Assembly: GCF_040954835.1 (NCBI RefSeq)
Contig: NC_090703.1
Location: forward strand, 17,001,444-17,065,443
Reading direction: 5' to 3'
From: Lepisosteus oculatus
Taxonomy: Eukaryota; Chordata; Actinopteri; Semionotiformes; Lepisosteidae
DNA length: 64,000 bases
The translations under genes were made by a program, and so were the position numbers. Of this stretch, positions 1-15,700 are shown one piece after another. The notes below the pieces were generated by a model. It was not told the DNA's origin. It ran no database searches and worked only from the letters and a program-made list of their open reading frames with translations. Positions within the stretch are counted from its first letter, which is position 1. Each line of letters starts with the position of its first letter.

Positions 1-681
1 TAACATTTCTAATTAAATGACTATTGGGTCATCCCCATTTTTACTTCCTTCAGTTTCTCAGAATATAGTAAACATAATATCAGCTCACCTCATAGCACCA
101 TCTTCCAAGCATATAGTAACACATTGCATCGTTGGGCTTCAATCTGATTGCCTTATCAATATGTTTCTGTACAAATGGGGAAAAAAACAGAAAATGTTAA
201 GAATGTTATGTGAAAGCAAACCACAAAATTATTTTTTCTGAACCATTTGGTTAATCAATGGCAAAACCTTTTAGTTCAAACTAAAAGTATGTGAGATTTA
301 GATTGATAGTGGAAAACATCTAAATGTGGTGGGAATGAGGTTTCACAATCTTAGTGAGCAACCGTAGTCTGTTTTAAAAATAAAACATGGTTGACATGAA
401 TTAATAGCACAAGATGGACTGTTTCAAATACACAATGTTTGCTATTTAAAACAAATTGCTTTAAATGCATTGCAAGGGCAAAATTTGGTTTCGGTACCAA
501 TCAACTTATTATTTCTGCATATATAATATAAAAACACTCCTTTTAAAAAAAACTTTTCCACAAAACATAATTAACACACACAAGGTTTCCACAATATTAA
601 ACTATTAATTTATCAAAAAATTACTAGTAAAAATGGCTTCAAAAGCAGATAAAGTAGAAATTATCCACAATGAGGAATTAC
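1..681 (-). other. RMDN3 intron 7 (partial)
   Basis: AT-rich sequence downstream of exon 7 of RMDN3. The open frame at 17-241 on the other strand has no recognisable domain and is probably chance. No further exon is recognised here. Confidence 0.7.
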
Positions 682-757
682 CTTAAAAATGTGTCCACTC
701 TTCAGCCGTCCATGGATACCCTCGTAGTGCGAAGTAATCCCAGTGAGAACAGCAAAC
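682..757 (-). CDS. RMDN3: RMDN3 coding exon 7 (TPR-like domain); last exon in window
   Basis: This 76-base exon encodes the last base of Trp319 and residues 320-344, beginning [14 protein letters not shown] and ending KSGHIFK. The acceptor is TTTCCACAG|G and the donor TTTAAG|GTAATT, leaving phase 0. The junction to exon 6 restores HKW-FAVL, the expected RMDN sequence, even though the two exons are 20.7 kb apart. The following exon, which should begin with EH-like residues, is not seen in positions 1-681. Confidence 0.92.
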
Positions 758-3700
758 CTGTGGAAAACACTCACGGTCAGTGAATGATTAAGTAACACTT
801 TCTGAGTTTATAGGAGACACACTTCTGAACATAATGGTTTTTTTTTCAGAAACTGAACACCAACTGTCATTGCTGGGTAAATGTTTTTTTGTAGATAGTA
901 CACACTGAGCCTGTCAGTCTATACAACTAATATCCGGTCGGTTTTATTCCCCAGATATAATCAGCAGTCAAACCGGATATACTGAGGAAAACCAAGCATG
1001 CCTTCACACTCTGTTGAAAGACTTGTCATGACAGCAGCACACACTGGTCATTTCTAAAACGTGGACTCTATGGTCTTTGGTGGTTTCAAATACACCATTA
1101 AGAACAGATATTGTACATAGACAACCCTATATACTAATGTTCCAAGGAAGGCATAGCTTTACATACACTTTTTGTTGCAAGTGATACAGAAAGACGTCAG
1201 CTTCCTTGAAGTCCAATCTAATCAGACCTCAAAAGCAAAGCAGGAAAAGGGCTGTTCACTATTTGGATGGGAGTTCACTATTTGAATTAGGTTTACCTCA
1301 GCATTGATTTTATTGGACCACTAATTGTTACTACTCCCTCTGGGCCCAAAAATTATAAACCCATGGTGACAAGGCACACAGTGCAGTGGCAGGAATCAAT
1401 CACCCCCATTTGAAAGAGTAGAAATCTGAGCCCAGTGCGCTGGTCAAGGACCAATTCAATTGAATTTAATAGTGAACAAAAGGTTATTAATTTCATAAGC
1501 TTTCAAAACAAGAACAATAGAACAAAAACCATATAACATTTAAATACCAGCCCACCACCATCACTGGTACCCTGGTAAGTCCCCTAAAACAAGAATAGAC
1601 ATCCACAACAGAAGCAGTAGCATGCCAGGTTTTTACTATTCCATCCCCGGAATCATGGACCTGAGCAGGAGATATATAAATAAGACAGACCAGGATCCAA
1701 TGTTGTCAGTGATTTTAAAAAAAAATTAGTTGCCCTCACTTTTTTATATTTTACACCTTCCACATTTGCAAACCCTAATTATTGATCAACAACTACAGTA
1801 CATTGCTACAGCCTCCAACCAAGATAGGAGGAACAATTTTACTGTTTTACCACAACCTCAGCAACTTGCCATTTGACATTTCAACATGGCACTACAGGTG
1901 AGTTAGGGCTAACTGGGAGAGCAACGTGTCACCCTGACATCAGGGCAAGCTCACAGGTACTGGGCGAGTATTATGGTACTGTAAGTACAGGAATTCACAA
2001 ACAACTCTAGTCCACCTAACATGGTCTCATCTGTCTGACTGCATGTTGTCACTTCATGAACGCAACTCACAGTTCCTCTAGATGATTAGAAGCAGTAATT
2101 TCACAGATCTCAGTCTCTACTACAATGCTGTAAGAGCTACTAGCAATTAATGAATGCTGTACAATTAGAGGGCTGAAACCACAGGCAAAGCATATTGAAT
2201 GGGAAATAGCATACAAAAATGCCATTAATGAAACTGCTGATCCTCCATCTATTTAAAACGCCTCTTTATCTTGCAAGAAAATGAATGATTTTTTTTCAAA
2301 TTTCATCTGCAGTTAACTAATGTTGAAGGCACATACTAAGACAAAACTAAAACATATTTTAATACAAACTAGTTAAATGCTTTAAATATGAAAAAATAAC
2401 TGTAGGCAAAGAGGAGGTCTGGTTAGTTATTTTTAAAGAGATATTGATCATCTCTAGAAATTCCAGTGTCTGATGAGATTAATATGGTTATAAAAATTAA
2501 AGATATTGGTTATTAATCTTCACATCTCATGCACATAGTTAAAATAATACCTTTAGGCTAGATTTCTGTTGTTGTTTATAGCCTATCCAAAACTACATCT
2601 TGCACACAGATTTTACTGTATGCATCAGTCATCCAGCAAAATAGTTCTGAATTAAAAGTGAATGTTCAATACACTAGTTTTTTTTTATTTTGCAAGCACA
2701 TCTGGTATATTTAGTAGAAGAGATGAGACCTTTTGATCAGCAACAAAACATTAAATATATATTCAATGTAATTCTGAACATTGTGAATTCCTAGCATTTG
2801 AAATATCATGAGAATCCATGTTTTAAATCCCCATATTGGATACAAAGAAATGAAACTGAATGAAGCAAATGAGAGTAAATATTTTCATAGGCAGTTTCAA
2901 CACAATCTGACTGTAACCAAATAAGTCTCTATGTTATTTACAAGATAACACACTTTAAAGCAATCATTGAAGACATAAACAAACTACTCCAGTTATACTG
3001 CTCTGTTACAGAATGCCCTATGTTTTCATGCAATTCCTATATAAAATGCATGGAGTACTGAGGTCTAAGGCTGTGCTTCAGGAAAGATGTCAACCTTTTG
3101 AAAAATCAAACCGTTCTTTGTTTTTTTAATACTTTTAATGTTTATTAGATGATTAATATTTCTGATTAATTAAGACAAATGACTGATGCCCGGCTTCTTG
3201 AACAAATGCAGAATTAATTGCAATTTCCCCTTCATTAGCCCAATAGATGTTTAATAAAAAATGAAGGAAACTGATATTTTAAGAAAATAAAATAACAAAT
3301 CCTGCCACAGAAAGAAACTCAATATCTGGAAAAAAGCCTTAAATCCACATTTGGGAAGTGTGGAAACCATTTACAAGGAATTTATGACAAAAGTTATTTT
3401 ATAAAGTTTCCACTCTCCCAAATAACACTCTGGGCAGTTTTCTTCTGAGTCGCATGTTATTTCCAAATGTAAATTCCACATAATACCTCAATCCAGGACT
3501 AGTGTCATTATAATCTGAGACCTCTAAGACAGAAAGTTATCATAATCAGATAAACGGCATTATGAACCTGGTTTGGATTTGTAGTCCTTAAATGAAGCCT
3601 GTCAGTGTCTGTGGAGCAGTTGTTCATACAGAATTACAAAATAAAAATGCAAAACAAACAAACTGGTCAATATTTACTTCTGAACCTTCTAATATGTTGC

Positions 3701-6700
3701 AATAAGATACTTAGACTTTAAAAGGAGCTCCAGGAATATAAACTACACTGAATTCTAAATGATTAAAACTGAGCTATAATGGGTTAAAACTGTAAGCAGT
3801 AAGCAAAACATACCAAGCCATTGATTCTAAACAGTTCATTAGATGACATCCACAGCCCAGAAAGCAGAGTGGGATGTAGAACCTGAAGGTTTGTAAAGAG
3901 GGTTTGAAATTTCTTGTCCGTATTTCCAAGCTCAGCAACCGTCAGGTGTGTTGCGTAACTATAACACTGAAGGCTGGGTATCCAAAAGATTCAATACAAT
4001 TGGTGGAGCTGATAACTCAATTTTGCTGTTTTCACTCCATATTTATATCACAATAAAGTAAAGGTTATTGCAGGTGAAAAGGACCACAAAACAAAAGGTT
4101 TTAACAAGGATTACAGTGCAGTTTAGGTTATTTACTTGCAGCAACATAGCAATATTCCTCAAGACATGATACTCTAAGTACTTGTATTAGAGGTCATCAT
4201 GGCATTTTTATTTCTTCATTTATTTATCTTCATTAAGCATTAGCATTTTGTTCAAGCAGGTTTCTGCCATAGTGTGTAGCTCAGTAAGTCAGAAGTCAAA
4301 TTTAATGACAAAGGTTTTAGCGATAGATTTACATGACAGACTGGACAAACCGAAAAAGCTTTTGATTTAATTTAATTCCACTTAAGCTTTAATTTAATTA
4401 GCTTTGAATATCACTGTCAAGAACATTGTTCCGAGAACACTGTTAAAAGAGAGACCGCATGATGCAAACCCTCTTCAATACAATTCAGATCAGTAACAGA
4501 ATACATCTTAACAAATCAAGAATGAATATTTAATAGGATGCAAGGAGAGAAATAATAAGGCAATGCCTGCAGGGCACAGATCTCACACAGTTTGTGAGTA
4601 CCAGTGAGTGTATGACCTTGGTCAAACCACAAGATTCCAGATGACTGCAGTTTGGTTACAATAGCTTCCTCACACGCTGGCGAACAAGGACTTAAACTGT
4701 CCTACAAAGCAAAGTACGCAGCACAAGACAGCACGGTGTAGACAGGAGTCGGGGAGTCTGCTCTAAATCTCAGCGCTGGGATCACATAGCCACAGAGAAA
4801 CCATTACAGTGAGGCCTGCACTTTGGCTGACTCCCCCTTACAACAGGCCGCTTTTCCCCCATTTAGACCCCCCTACACCCCCCCCCCCCCCGGTTGCCAG
4901 GAGGCAAGATATATCACTCTCGGCAGCACACCACCTCCAAGGTAGCGGTTCTCCATACTGCCAATAAAAATAAATCCAGCCTTCTTTTTCTCTTCTCTGA
5001 CCAAAGCCGTTCTGCATCACAGAGAAGTCAAGAGAACTGCCAGAGCTGAATGCCAACAACTACAGGGTTTCAAAAAAATGACCTGACTTAACTAAAACTA
5101 CATGGAAAGTGTGCAACCAGCAGGGTCCAGTCAAAGAATGCATGTCTTGATTGTACTTTAAAGTCAACACGTACATATACTGTAGTTCTTACTTTACCAG
5201 AAAGAAGACGAGAGCTCACAAAATGTCACTACCAAATATCCATATTTACTGGTGTGCAAAAGGGTGAAAGGGGTATTCATAATCCTCTGGCAGGGCAGAA
5301 TGCAGAATTTGCAAAAAATGCATTTAATGGGAAATGTTGAAAATGTGTGATGCTGGTTAGGTTTCAAATGCTGGATTAAGGTGAAAAAGAGTGAAAAATG
5401 AAGAGATTAAATAAAATCATCTCAGTTAATTTAGGTAGGAAACAAATTAACAAGCATCTCTCATTGCATATTTTGTTATGCAGTGCAAGAGATCACTTTG
5501 TCTCAAAGTATGAATATGTTAAAGCTAAAGAATGTTTTTGAGGCACGCAGCATGTTATTCAATCACAATAAGGGCTATTGATGCAATCATATTTTCAGTC
5601 TTTTTTAGAAGGCATGGTTTTTATAAAAGCAATAAGAAACAAAGATTGTTGCTGCTGAACATAATGATGCCTTTTGATATGGAACAATGGCTAACTGCAC
5701 TCTGAATCACAGTAAAATGAATTTAGATGTATTTCGCATTCAAAAGACTCTAACATGGAAAAGGATACTCTTTCCACCATTCTGCAATAAGGGCTGTAGT
5801 AATTTATCACTTCTAACAGCAGCCCATGAAACAAAGAGCTGAATAACAGAAATTTCCGATTCTAGCATTTGAGGTCTCATTTCAATGGCTATTTGTTTAG
5901 AGTGCAGTAAAGTTAAAAAAAAGGTCATAGAGAGTTTTCAAAAAGCAGCTGTGTAGATGCTATTCCCATTACAAACAGTTCAAAACGGAATACAACACAA
6001 GTGTGTTATATACAGCTGGGTGACTGATCCAAAAAAAACAAAAAACAAAATGCAACACATCTTGCTATCAAAACTACTTTAAATTGCCCCAAGTAATTAA
6101 AAATCAGGACTGAATGGTACTTTCTGCATCATTCAGGTCATTACCGAAGACCAGGTTTGATTAATATCAGAATCATTACTTTTGTAATGTTGTTGGTTTT
6201 AGTAGCTGCAAATTTTACAGACTTGGAACAAATAACTTCTGTAATATATTTATAAATGCACTGGAAACAAAATAGGATTTAAAAAAAAATCTGGCAAGCA
6301 ATAACTGCTATATAGTTAGATTTCATTAGACAGAGATCAGTTAATAAGCAATGACAGGCATTTTTTAATACAGTATGTACCAAGGAAAGGTGATGACCTT
6401 ATGGAATGAATAGTTTTATTACCACTTACATAAAAAGTCTGTGTGCTGAGTGAAAAGCTGTAATACAATACAGAAATTCAACAATGAATTGGACCTATTA
6501 AAGCTACTCTCTGCTACATATTGGCAACAGTTTTTGAATTGGACAAGCACTGTTTAAAGGGATTTGATTCTTGCAGAGATACAAATGTAAACAAAGATTA
6601 CTGTTCTCACTGAAAACAAAACACAAAAGCTTAGAACCAACAAGGCATATTGTTTTGAAAACAGGAAACTATAATATTATTATTGCATTCTGATTGGAAT

Positions 6701-9700
6701 GTGTGGAACATATTTTTTTAATGATTATATTAAGCTTCTAACTGCTAGCAAACACGTTCACCTAAATTGTCCTATTAAGGTACCAAACTGTAAAAATTAA
6801 TGCAAATGTAAGTTGTTTTTAAAAGAGTACTCCAAATATTTAACTTCATTTTTTACCCCCTTTTCATCCTTAAAAATGCTCTTGTCCAGTAATTAATACT
6901 CAGACTATGGCACATTCTAACATGCTTGACTATTTACTTGTCTTGCAGCGGGATTATTGAATAAAGTAAACATACATAACAGTAGATTAAGGAGAAAATG
7001 AGTGTCCTGTACAGACCCTGAAACTAAAATAAGAAAATAAAATATTTCAGATACAGTATGACTTGGAATTTTAGCTGTAATCTTAATCTCAAAATTAACA
7101 GATTAATTCATGTGTACAGTACTTCATGTATCCTCAGAATATGTACTCGATTCAGTTCACTGCCATGCACTGCTTTTTTACTCTATACATAGTGGCATGA
7201 CCATGAGTCCCTGAATATAAGACACAGACATAGAGTAGGAGAGCAAGAAAAATTATCCTGTACAGCCTTTGTAGACCAGGAAGTGGACACATTTGTTAGT
7301 TATGTTTCCATTGCCATTATGTACACCACTGTCATGCAAGTAAGCATTAAAATGGCATTAAAATGTTTCAGCAGTGCATATTGTACCTCAACAAACTCCA
7401 ATACTAACAATTTCAGTTGTTTTGATTAGTTTTATAGACACTGCATGCAATTAATTGATTTCTGAGCATTTCTGTGAAACCAGGCACCATTTTCTTAGTA
7501 TGATTATTAGACTAAGAAAAACATTAAATGAAGCTACTGTACCATTTTAGTAACATGGAACACAACACAAGTGCCACCTTTTATCTATATTGAGTAGTGA
7601 AGACGAAGTGCAGACTGTAGTATCTGGACCAGACCGCAGTGTGCTTTCTCTAACATGAGTTTTAATGTACATTCTAGGTGGTTGCATCTGTATTAGTTCC
7701 TTACACTTATTTTCAGAAATCACCTCTTGATGCACAAGGTCATCCAAGAATATTGGATCACAGCTACCCAAAACCTATCCTGCAAAGGAAAGGTTAGAAT
7801 TGCCAGTCAGTCATTTAGCATTGCAGCAGTGGCAACAGAGCTCTATTCAATTCTACCGATAGGATTTGAAAAATCTAACTTCATTAAAGGAAAGCATTAC
7901 TGACATTTAAGAGCTTGTGCCCACAGACGAATGAACCGATTTGTATGAGATCTGGGTGTCACTATAGAGACTGAAGACTGATGTGGAAAGGATAGAAACA
8001 CTCTACCAAGTCATAAATACTGAACAGCCATAGTCTTTGGTGGCCACCACAAATTCCTGTATTCAATCTGTAGTCCTGGGTGAACCAAGATGAAGGGTGC
8101 TTTTGTCATTAAATTCTGTCAACTACAAATGATGAAAGTGTATTTTGAAAATTGTCCAGAAAAAAAAACAGAATTAAGTTGCAGAAAGTACTGTTATTGT
8201 ATCCAATAAATCCTTATGTTTAAAAGCCCCGTGATATTGTTGTTTATTTTCCTATCATATTCTAGAAGCTAATCTCCACAAGACTGGACTCACTAGTGGA
8301 TGATAATCTAAATATATGGCTGACTGTGGACAGTTTTAAGGAGTATAAGCAACAGAGAAAATATTTTTTTTAAGGGATTTTGCTACGAATATGAATTTTT
8401 TACATATACTTTTGACATTCCTAATTACAATGTAGGAACTTGAAAGATTAACACTGTCACACATGTATCCCTTTACATAGTGATACAAAAGGACAGCAAA
8501 TTAAAAAATTAAGCAAGCACATGACCAGGAATCATTTAATGATCTGTATTATTTCTCTAAATACAGTATATCCATTTGGAATACAACAACGTCCTGACAA
8601 GTTTCCTGTCATCATCATGGCAGAATTGTATTGGTTCCTGTGCACTTCTTAATCGCAGCACTCAAAGGACTTCATAACTACTGAAAAACTTTTGACTTCA
8701 TCGTCCAGGGGTCTATAATGATAATATGAAATGCAAACTAAAGGAGGGAAGTCACAGAAGTTTAAAAGTGGAATCTCTTCACAGAGCTTCTACCATGCAA
8801 TAACAGAACAGCAGAGTCACTGGAATGTATCTCTTGTGATAAAAAGGGGAGACTCCGTAAGTAATAGAAAAGTAAACTTAATCAAGTATTGGTTTATTAA
8901 CTTGAATTGTCATTTGAATAATTCGAGTATTCCTGTAACGTTTAGTAAGGGTCTAGTACTGTATTACTGTGCATCACCCGAAGAAGGCTCTACAGCCGAA
9001 ACGTGCTGCTTTTCTTCTTTTCAGCATGGAATAAACTTTTACTTGTCCCATTTTTGAATATCTGCAAGTTGGCTGTGGTTTTCTTCAGTTTTAAGCTTTG
9101 TTTACCAAAGTACAGACAGCATTTATCCTGCAGTAAATCTTTAACACTTGAAGTCATTATATTATTTCACTAATGTTTTGGATTTTAATAAAATTGCAAG
9201 TAAAAAAAATATATCTGAATAAAAAAAACTTTGGATTATTAAACCATGAGAAAAAATATTTTATTTAATATTTTAAAATATTTTAAAGCAAATGATGTGG
9301 CTGAGTATTCCAGTTCGGTGTAAAATCGGTGTTTCCATTTTTTTGCACAGCTTTGTATCTTTGAACTCAAAGATCATCCAGATTTCAAATGCTGCTCATC
9401 AAAAATACAGCATCAAAAATAACAGTAAAGATGGGGAAAAAGGCGAGAAGTGAAAAGACTTTTCAGTGACCTTGATTACATCATGGACCCACTCTGTACT
9501 AATGGAGGCATTTAGCCGTTAATGTTTCGCCTATAGATCCTGTTCAAAGATATCCGCTGGAAGCATACTGATGTCATCCAAATGATTGCTTAAGTGCACA
9601 AACTGTAGCCAGCTGTAAGCCTTTGCTGAAAGGGATTACACCCTATAAAAGCACTGACAGGGCATTTTTATCAGCAACACAAGCTACACGTGTATTTAAT

Positions 9701-12700
9701 CTTAGTGATGATAAAGTTTCAGCCATATGGAGGACATCCAGCTAGATACTCCAGTAAACAGTTACAAACACTTTTATAATTAACAAACAGACAAAACAAG
9801 GGGAAAATGAAAAAAAAAAACTTGGAAATCCCAGTTTCTCTATCTCTAAAAGAATGTCTCTTGCGGGCACGTACCACACTGTAAAAGAATATTGTTGACT
9901 TTGTAGACTTGTTGATTGATTTCTACACCAAGTCCTGTCTTTGTAATGGTTTTATCATATGAAATGTCACAAAGAAATTGCAATAAAGACAGTTTAACGG
10001 GGTATTGTTCTTTGAAGCAGAAAAACACATTTTGGTTTTAATGAAATTCGAGTAGACACAACTTTCAATATTGGTACAGTTCAAAACTGCTAAACTTCTT
10101 CCGCTAAATGAAGTTTTCAAGTTTTATCAGAATATTTCAACATTGATTTCTGAATTCAAGAACCAAACTGGCCACAGATACAAAGACAAAAAAAAAATCA
10201 AGTGCAAGCAGAGATTCAAACCAATGGACCAAAAAAAGTATTCTACACAACACACAGTCGCTATGAATGTGGGAATTTATCCTTCCTGCATTTACACGAC
10301 TTCATTTATTATTAAGGATTAAATATGGACAGTACAATGGGGAAGATAAATGAGAGTATTTATAAATTGTAAAGATACCCATCTGTTATGAATGTTGAGG
10401 TAAAAGGTTGTGAAATGGCTGGTTGCTTTGATCTGCACACAATTTTGCTGGAAATATACAGAAACCAAGGTAGTATGGCTGCAGGCAACGGGTTCATTCC
10501 CAAAACTACGGACAAATAATTTCAATGCTGGTACGAATGGGAATTCACATACTGTACACCAAAAGGGAGAAAACAATTAAAAAAAATAAAAACAAGACAG
10601 AAAAGTAAGAACATTTTAAACAAAAGCACATGCATTGTAAGCTGAAGCTGAGCTGATTTAATTTTATTTACTGGTAAGACACCAGTCATCGTGCACAAAC
10701 CATATGAGAAAATACTTTACTTGTCTGTTTTGGTGGTAATTCAGTCCTCTCGCACTGTTAAGAGGTTCCAGATTACAGCTGTGCTCTTGCTTGGGGTCTT
10801 AACTTGTCCATCACCTCTGGACTTGTTTTCACCCCCAAGCTTAGTGATGTTGTCAGAAGTAGTCATACAGTATATGATATATATATATGGGTATGTAGTT
10901 TATACAGTACATATACAGTCAATGCCCAAAAAACACATTACATCAGTTACCAAACTGCAGATATAATCCTGTTAGATAAATTTCCTGATATACCTGGTCA
11001 CCACCATAATATGACATAATATGAGACATTTTACGGTGTCCAGATGTCCCATTGGGTTTGAAAATTCCTAACCAGATGGAAGATAAACTACTTACAGCAG
11101 AAGAGCTATTTTCTTTGGAGGTCTCCCATCCTTGACTATTTTCTGAACTACAGTATGCATTGTTTGATCTTTTCGTAGCTGATATGCTTATACCAGCCCT
11201 TGTTCATTTTTGATGCTTCAGGTATCCGTTGCTCTGATGTGCACCACTTAAAATGTCTGGAGCCACTCAGCTAAAGTCAGGCTGACAGGCTTAACATGGC
11301 AACATGAAGAAAGAAACATGGAACAACTTTACGATGTGCTGCATAGGCCAGCATGTAGTGTTTTACAAACATTTATCTTAAGATTTCAAGAAGCCCAGAA
11401 AACATTTGACAAAGTTAAATTTAATCTCTAAATAACTGGGCTTCATAGAAGAGATTGGATAGGGACAGTAAAGAGTTAAACCTGCAAGGTGGTGTGTTTG
11501 AACAACTGAGAAGTAAATCTAACTCTCAACAATCCAATTTTCTGGTCAATTCTTCTAGCAGACCACGAAAATCTCATGCTGGAGGTGTCCAATATGAAAA
11601 TCATTTGTGCACATAGTACAGGCTTACTGCTTCAATTACCCAAGCATCTCCTGAGCATACTGCAACTCGTGCTCTGATACATAGTCAAAATGAAAACAAG
11701 AAGACCTCAGGGATGCTGGGAGCTGTGTGCACAGCCATACCAAACACAGGCAATCTGGACACCTGCAGTATTCGATTCGAAAAACAATTATTCTAACCTC
11801 ATCTAGTTTTCAGAAAATCAGGGGATACTGCCAAGTGAAACAACTTAGAATACAAAAGGCTGACTCGAAAATTGCTATCTTTTGTGAATGTACTGTCAGT
11901 AGGGTTAGGGGTTAGGTACATAATGAGAAGAAAAAATTCCATCGAACCAAAAGATACGAATGTCAGGATTCAACTGGAAAATTAAAGGAGGGAGGCAAAG
12001 TGAACTTACCCTAAAGCCCAAACTCTACTCAAGTTACATTCTGATATCAATTTAGCACCTGTGTAACAGCCAAAAGAAGCAATTGTTGTGAACTAACCTC
12101 TGTGGTTCTATAAAAAGTGATAACTGCTGCCAAAACATATAGCTTGCGTAATGTGAGGTCTGGAAGCCAGAAAGAGTGTGATTACGTGACCTCTAGCAGT
12201 CTGTTAAAGTGACTGAAGTAAAACCACTGAGGGAATGGCCATACAGCTAACTGCTCTCTTTCTAGTAACTAAAGAACGGAAGATCATAAAACAGAAAAAG
12301 AAAGGGAAGATAAATTTTTTTAACTGCCCAGGGGTCTTGCATATCTAAATTAAACTGTTTTCCCTAAAGGTGGACACAAGAAGACAAGAAATCATCTAGC
12401 CCTTACGTGTAAGAGTTGATTGGGCCAGGTAATGAGGTGCTTCAACCGGTTGAATGTCAATCCAGGTTAAAATCCAGAAATACAAACACAAAAGTACAAA
12501 TTTAGCCACCTTATCAAGACACCAATACATATACAGTATGTCAGAGGCTGGACTAAGTCAGTGTACTGTCATTTAGCCATCTTGGGTATTTGAAACCAGC
12601 AATTTCTAAGCTGGCAATATTTTACTCCCAAACATTGTCTATCAGTGATAGAAAACAAGTCTCCTCAACAAGACTGACATGTACAGTACATGTAATATGC

Positions 12701-15700
12701 GTAGTCATTACGATAGTTATTCTTTGCAGACTAGTCTACCACACAGGTCCTCTTTAGAAATTAATGAAAGTTTTGTGTATTGCCCTGTCTTACATCTGTG
12801 AGTAAGGCACAGATGTGCATGATATACTAATTGTTGAGAAAGACAGACCAGTCAATGGGAGGATCCAAGTGTGATCGTGATCAGGGCAGGAGTGCCAAGT
12901 TACTACAGAATTCTACTTACAGCGATTGATGTCATCCTGACTGCACCACACAACACATATCAAAGCTGGGGATCTCATTTAGCGCCATTCCTGTATGCTG
13001 CATCTTGACATGACAATGTTCCATCAGAACAGTGCATATTCTCATGCTGTTCCCCATAAAAACATTTTCCTTGTAAAATGAGAATGTGATAGCTATGCTG
13101 TGGATTCCCTTCTAGCCAGACTGAACAATTGTGGGGGGTGAGCTCAGATGATGATGTGTGGCATCTATGGCTCAGAGATCTCTGAACAGGCACATGCGAG
13201 CCCAGGCTCTATGAGTGGAATGAGACAAAATAACACAAGCCAGGATCGTATTACCTGGATCTACCCACAAAAGTGACTTGAACAGATTATACCCAAGTTT
13301 CCTTTTACAGGCCTAAAGCTGAGTGCTCACAATAAATTACTCAAAATTAGAACTGATCGCATTGCTGAGAACTGCAACTGAGAAATGCTGAATGGTATGC
13401 ACGTGTAATTTTCAGAGCTCACTTCTTTCTTATTGACTTTGTTTCAAAGACACTAAATTCGATATTTCATAGTTGTCAGAATTCATTAACAAGAATGCCA
13501 GAGTACACTGGTCACACTAGTTCCAATGTCTTGGAACAGCTTAATTAACTAGTGTGCTCCCCAGAACTAAATCTGATAAAGCACCTAATGTAGGAGGTAG
13601 ACCTTTGAAGGCACAATGGAGGAAAAATATGAATAACTATTCCAGAAACATTTAAAGCAGCCAACCAATGTACTGCATTAGATGCATGCAATGAGCATGG
13701 AGGTTTGTCATATGTATGTCATTTGCACCATATGTACAGTCACAACCAAGATGTCATGGTTACAAAGCAAACAGCACTGTTTTCAAAGTTCTGTTTTTGA
13801 AAGGAAGGTTGTCTTGTTAAATGATCTGCATCTTTTAATCTCAGATCCCTTAAGATTGTTTCCTTAATTACTTTGAGCAGTACAATATGTTACCTAATCA
13901 TAATTCACCAAAGACTGCTGTGTATTATGATACCTAGAAATTTTTGTGGCTTTGATTTCTCCATGAATCTATAAGTAGATTTTATGTATGATTGTGTTTT
14001 AGACTTTTTAGAGGTAAACCAATATTTTGATTTTCTTTCGAGATTTCCCAACTTTATCTTAAATTGTGATGTTTTAGGAACCTTAGTTTTGCCTTTGTAT
14101 TGTTTTAGTGAGTTGAAGGCAATAGTAATTACCATTTGACCATAGCTGGCAATTTAAAAACAGCGTAGATGATAATGGTGTAGGGAAAGGAATTTTATAC
14201 TCCTGTACATACAGTATGGATTTGATAAAACATTCTGCAAAACCATTTTTGAGCAACAATGGAAGTTAGCTTTACACTTTCCAACTCTTTGCGTTTGTTT
14301 AGTCCTGTGAATCAGAAGGTAAACAAGGGATGATGAGTTAAACACTGTATCCCCAAACTTTTTTCTCCATTCTTATTTTAAATTACCACACTTGCACTTG
14401 GGGTGGGAGAATTAATCACATTTTCACCTCAGAAGTAGCCAGCTTTTTTTCTGCCATCACTGAAAATTATTTTCTGGCTGTGTGTTGGAGGAAATGATTC
14501 ATTAAATGCTGCCGAACGAAGGGGGCAAGAGCGATCCGGTAGCCATTACCGAAAATTAAAACCAGGCTCTTACCTGAGGCCAGAAGCACAAAGTGTGTGA
14601 GCTGTAAGAAGGGCCCAGAGGACATGAGGTATACGAAGTCAAAAGAAAGACAGCTTTCTCAATTACCTTGCTTAAGTAACCCCTGGCTGCTGTTTTGAAA
14701 GCACCAATTTCACAGCAATTAGAATGTTTTGTTGGCATCACTTTCTGATCTGGCACTTGATTAATTCCCTCACTCGTTAAGGTTGAAACCATGACCTTAT
14801 GGTGCCTGCTACATATGAAACGAGGATCTGATGTTGATAGAGAGTTGTTACAACTCTAAGAATGGAGAAACTCCTACAGGGTACAATCGATTAGAGGCCA
14901 GTTTGATTGGTTGCTAGAACCTATTTGATCTCAATGATATTGCTGTGCACCTTATTCTTGACTATCAAAAGCTCTTGGGTAAAAAACTCCTGTTCTCAGC
15001 TTCAAATATTTTTTCCCTTGTGTGTCCTCTCTGAGGTAGGACTATTATTTTTTGCGACGTATCTAGTGTTTTGCTTTAGACTAGAAAATGATCTAAAATA
15101 TACTGCATTCTGTGCTGAGCAGTGTAGTACTCACTAAACATTGTCTGGCCCCTGGCTAACACTTAAGCTCCTTTTTATGTTAAATGTAAAACAGGCAATG
15201 CCTAGAAAGTTTTCATATCTATCAAAACACACAAGTCGGTAGGCTCCGTCTGGCAGAGGAACAAGAAACTGTTAGAAAAAAGCATAATATGAATTCAATA
15301 GTTAAAATATTAGGCATGAAATTGAGAAATATAATTGCATGTTAAATTGTTAAATGGGTGTCAATCCATAGAGATAATTATGTTTAATCCAGTGAAAAAC
15401 TCAAAATTAAATAAGGGTCAAAATTAACTTCAATAAAAGCAAAATCCAGTAATTCAAAAAAATTAACCTGCACAATGAAAGCAACAGGAGATGGAATCCA
15501 GTAAACTGTACCATTCTAAATGATGCCAATGTGAAACAAAAGGTTGTGATGTCCTTTCAGCTCCACTTTCATAAATCAAAATCCATACAGAAACTCATGG
15601 TTTAGCCTAATTGTGCTGTTCTGCCAGGAAAACTGATTGAGGAAAGTGTAAATGAGATTAATAACTTCTTTTACAATGTCTTTTACATTCCCCCAAAACT

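Noticed and set aside
11110..11205. Short match GGAGGTCTCCCATCC resembling the 5S-derived SINE
   Set aside because: Only about 15 bases agree; the following sequence diverges, so it may be coincidence or too decayed to call.
11895..11915. AGGGTTAGGGGTTAGG, telomere-like
   Set aside because: Two to three imperfect units only; not an interstitial telomere tract.
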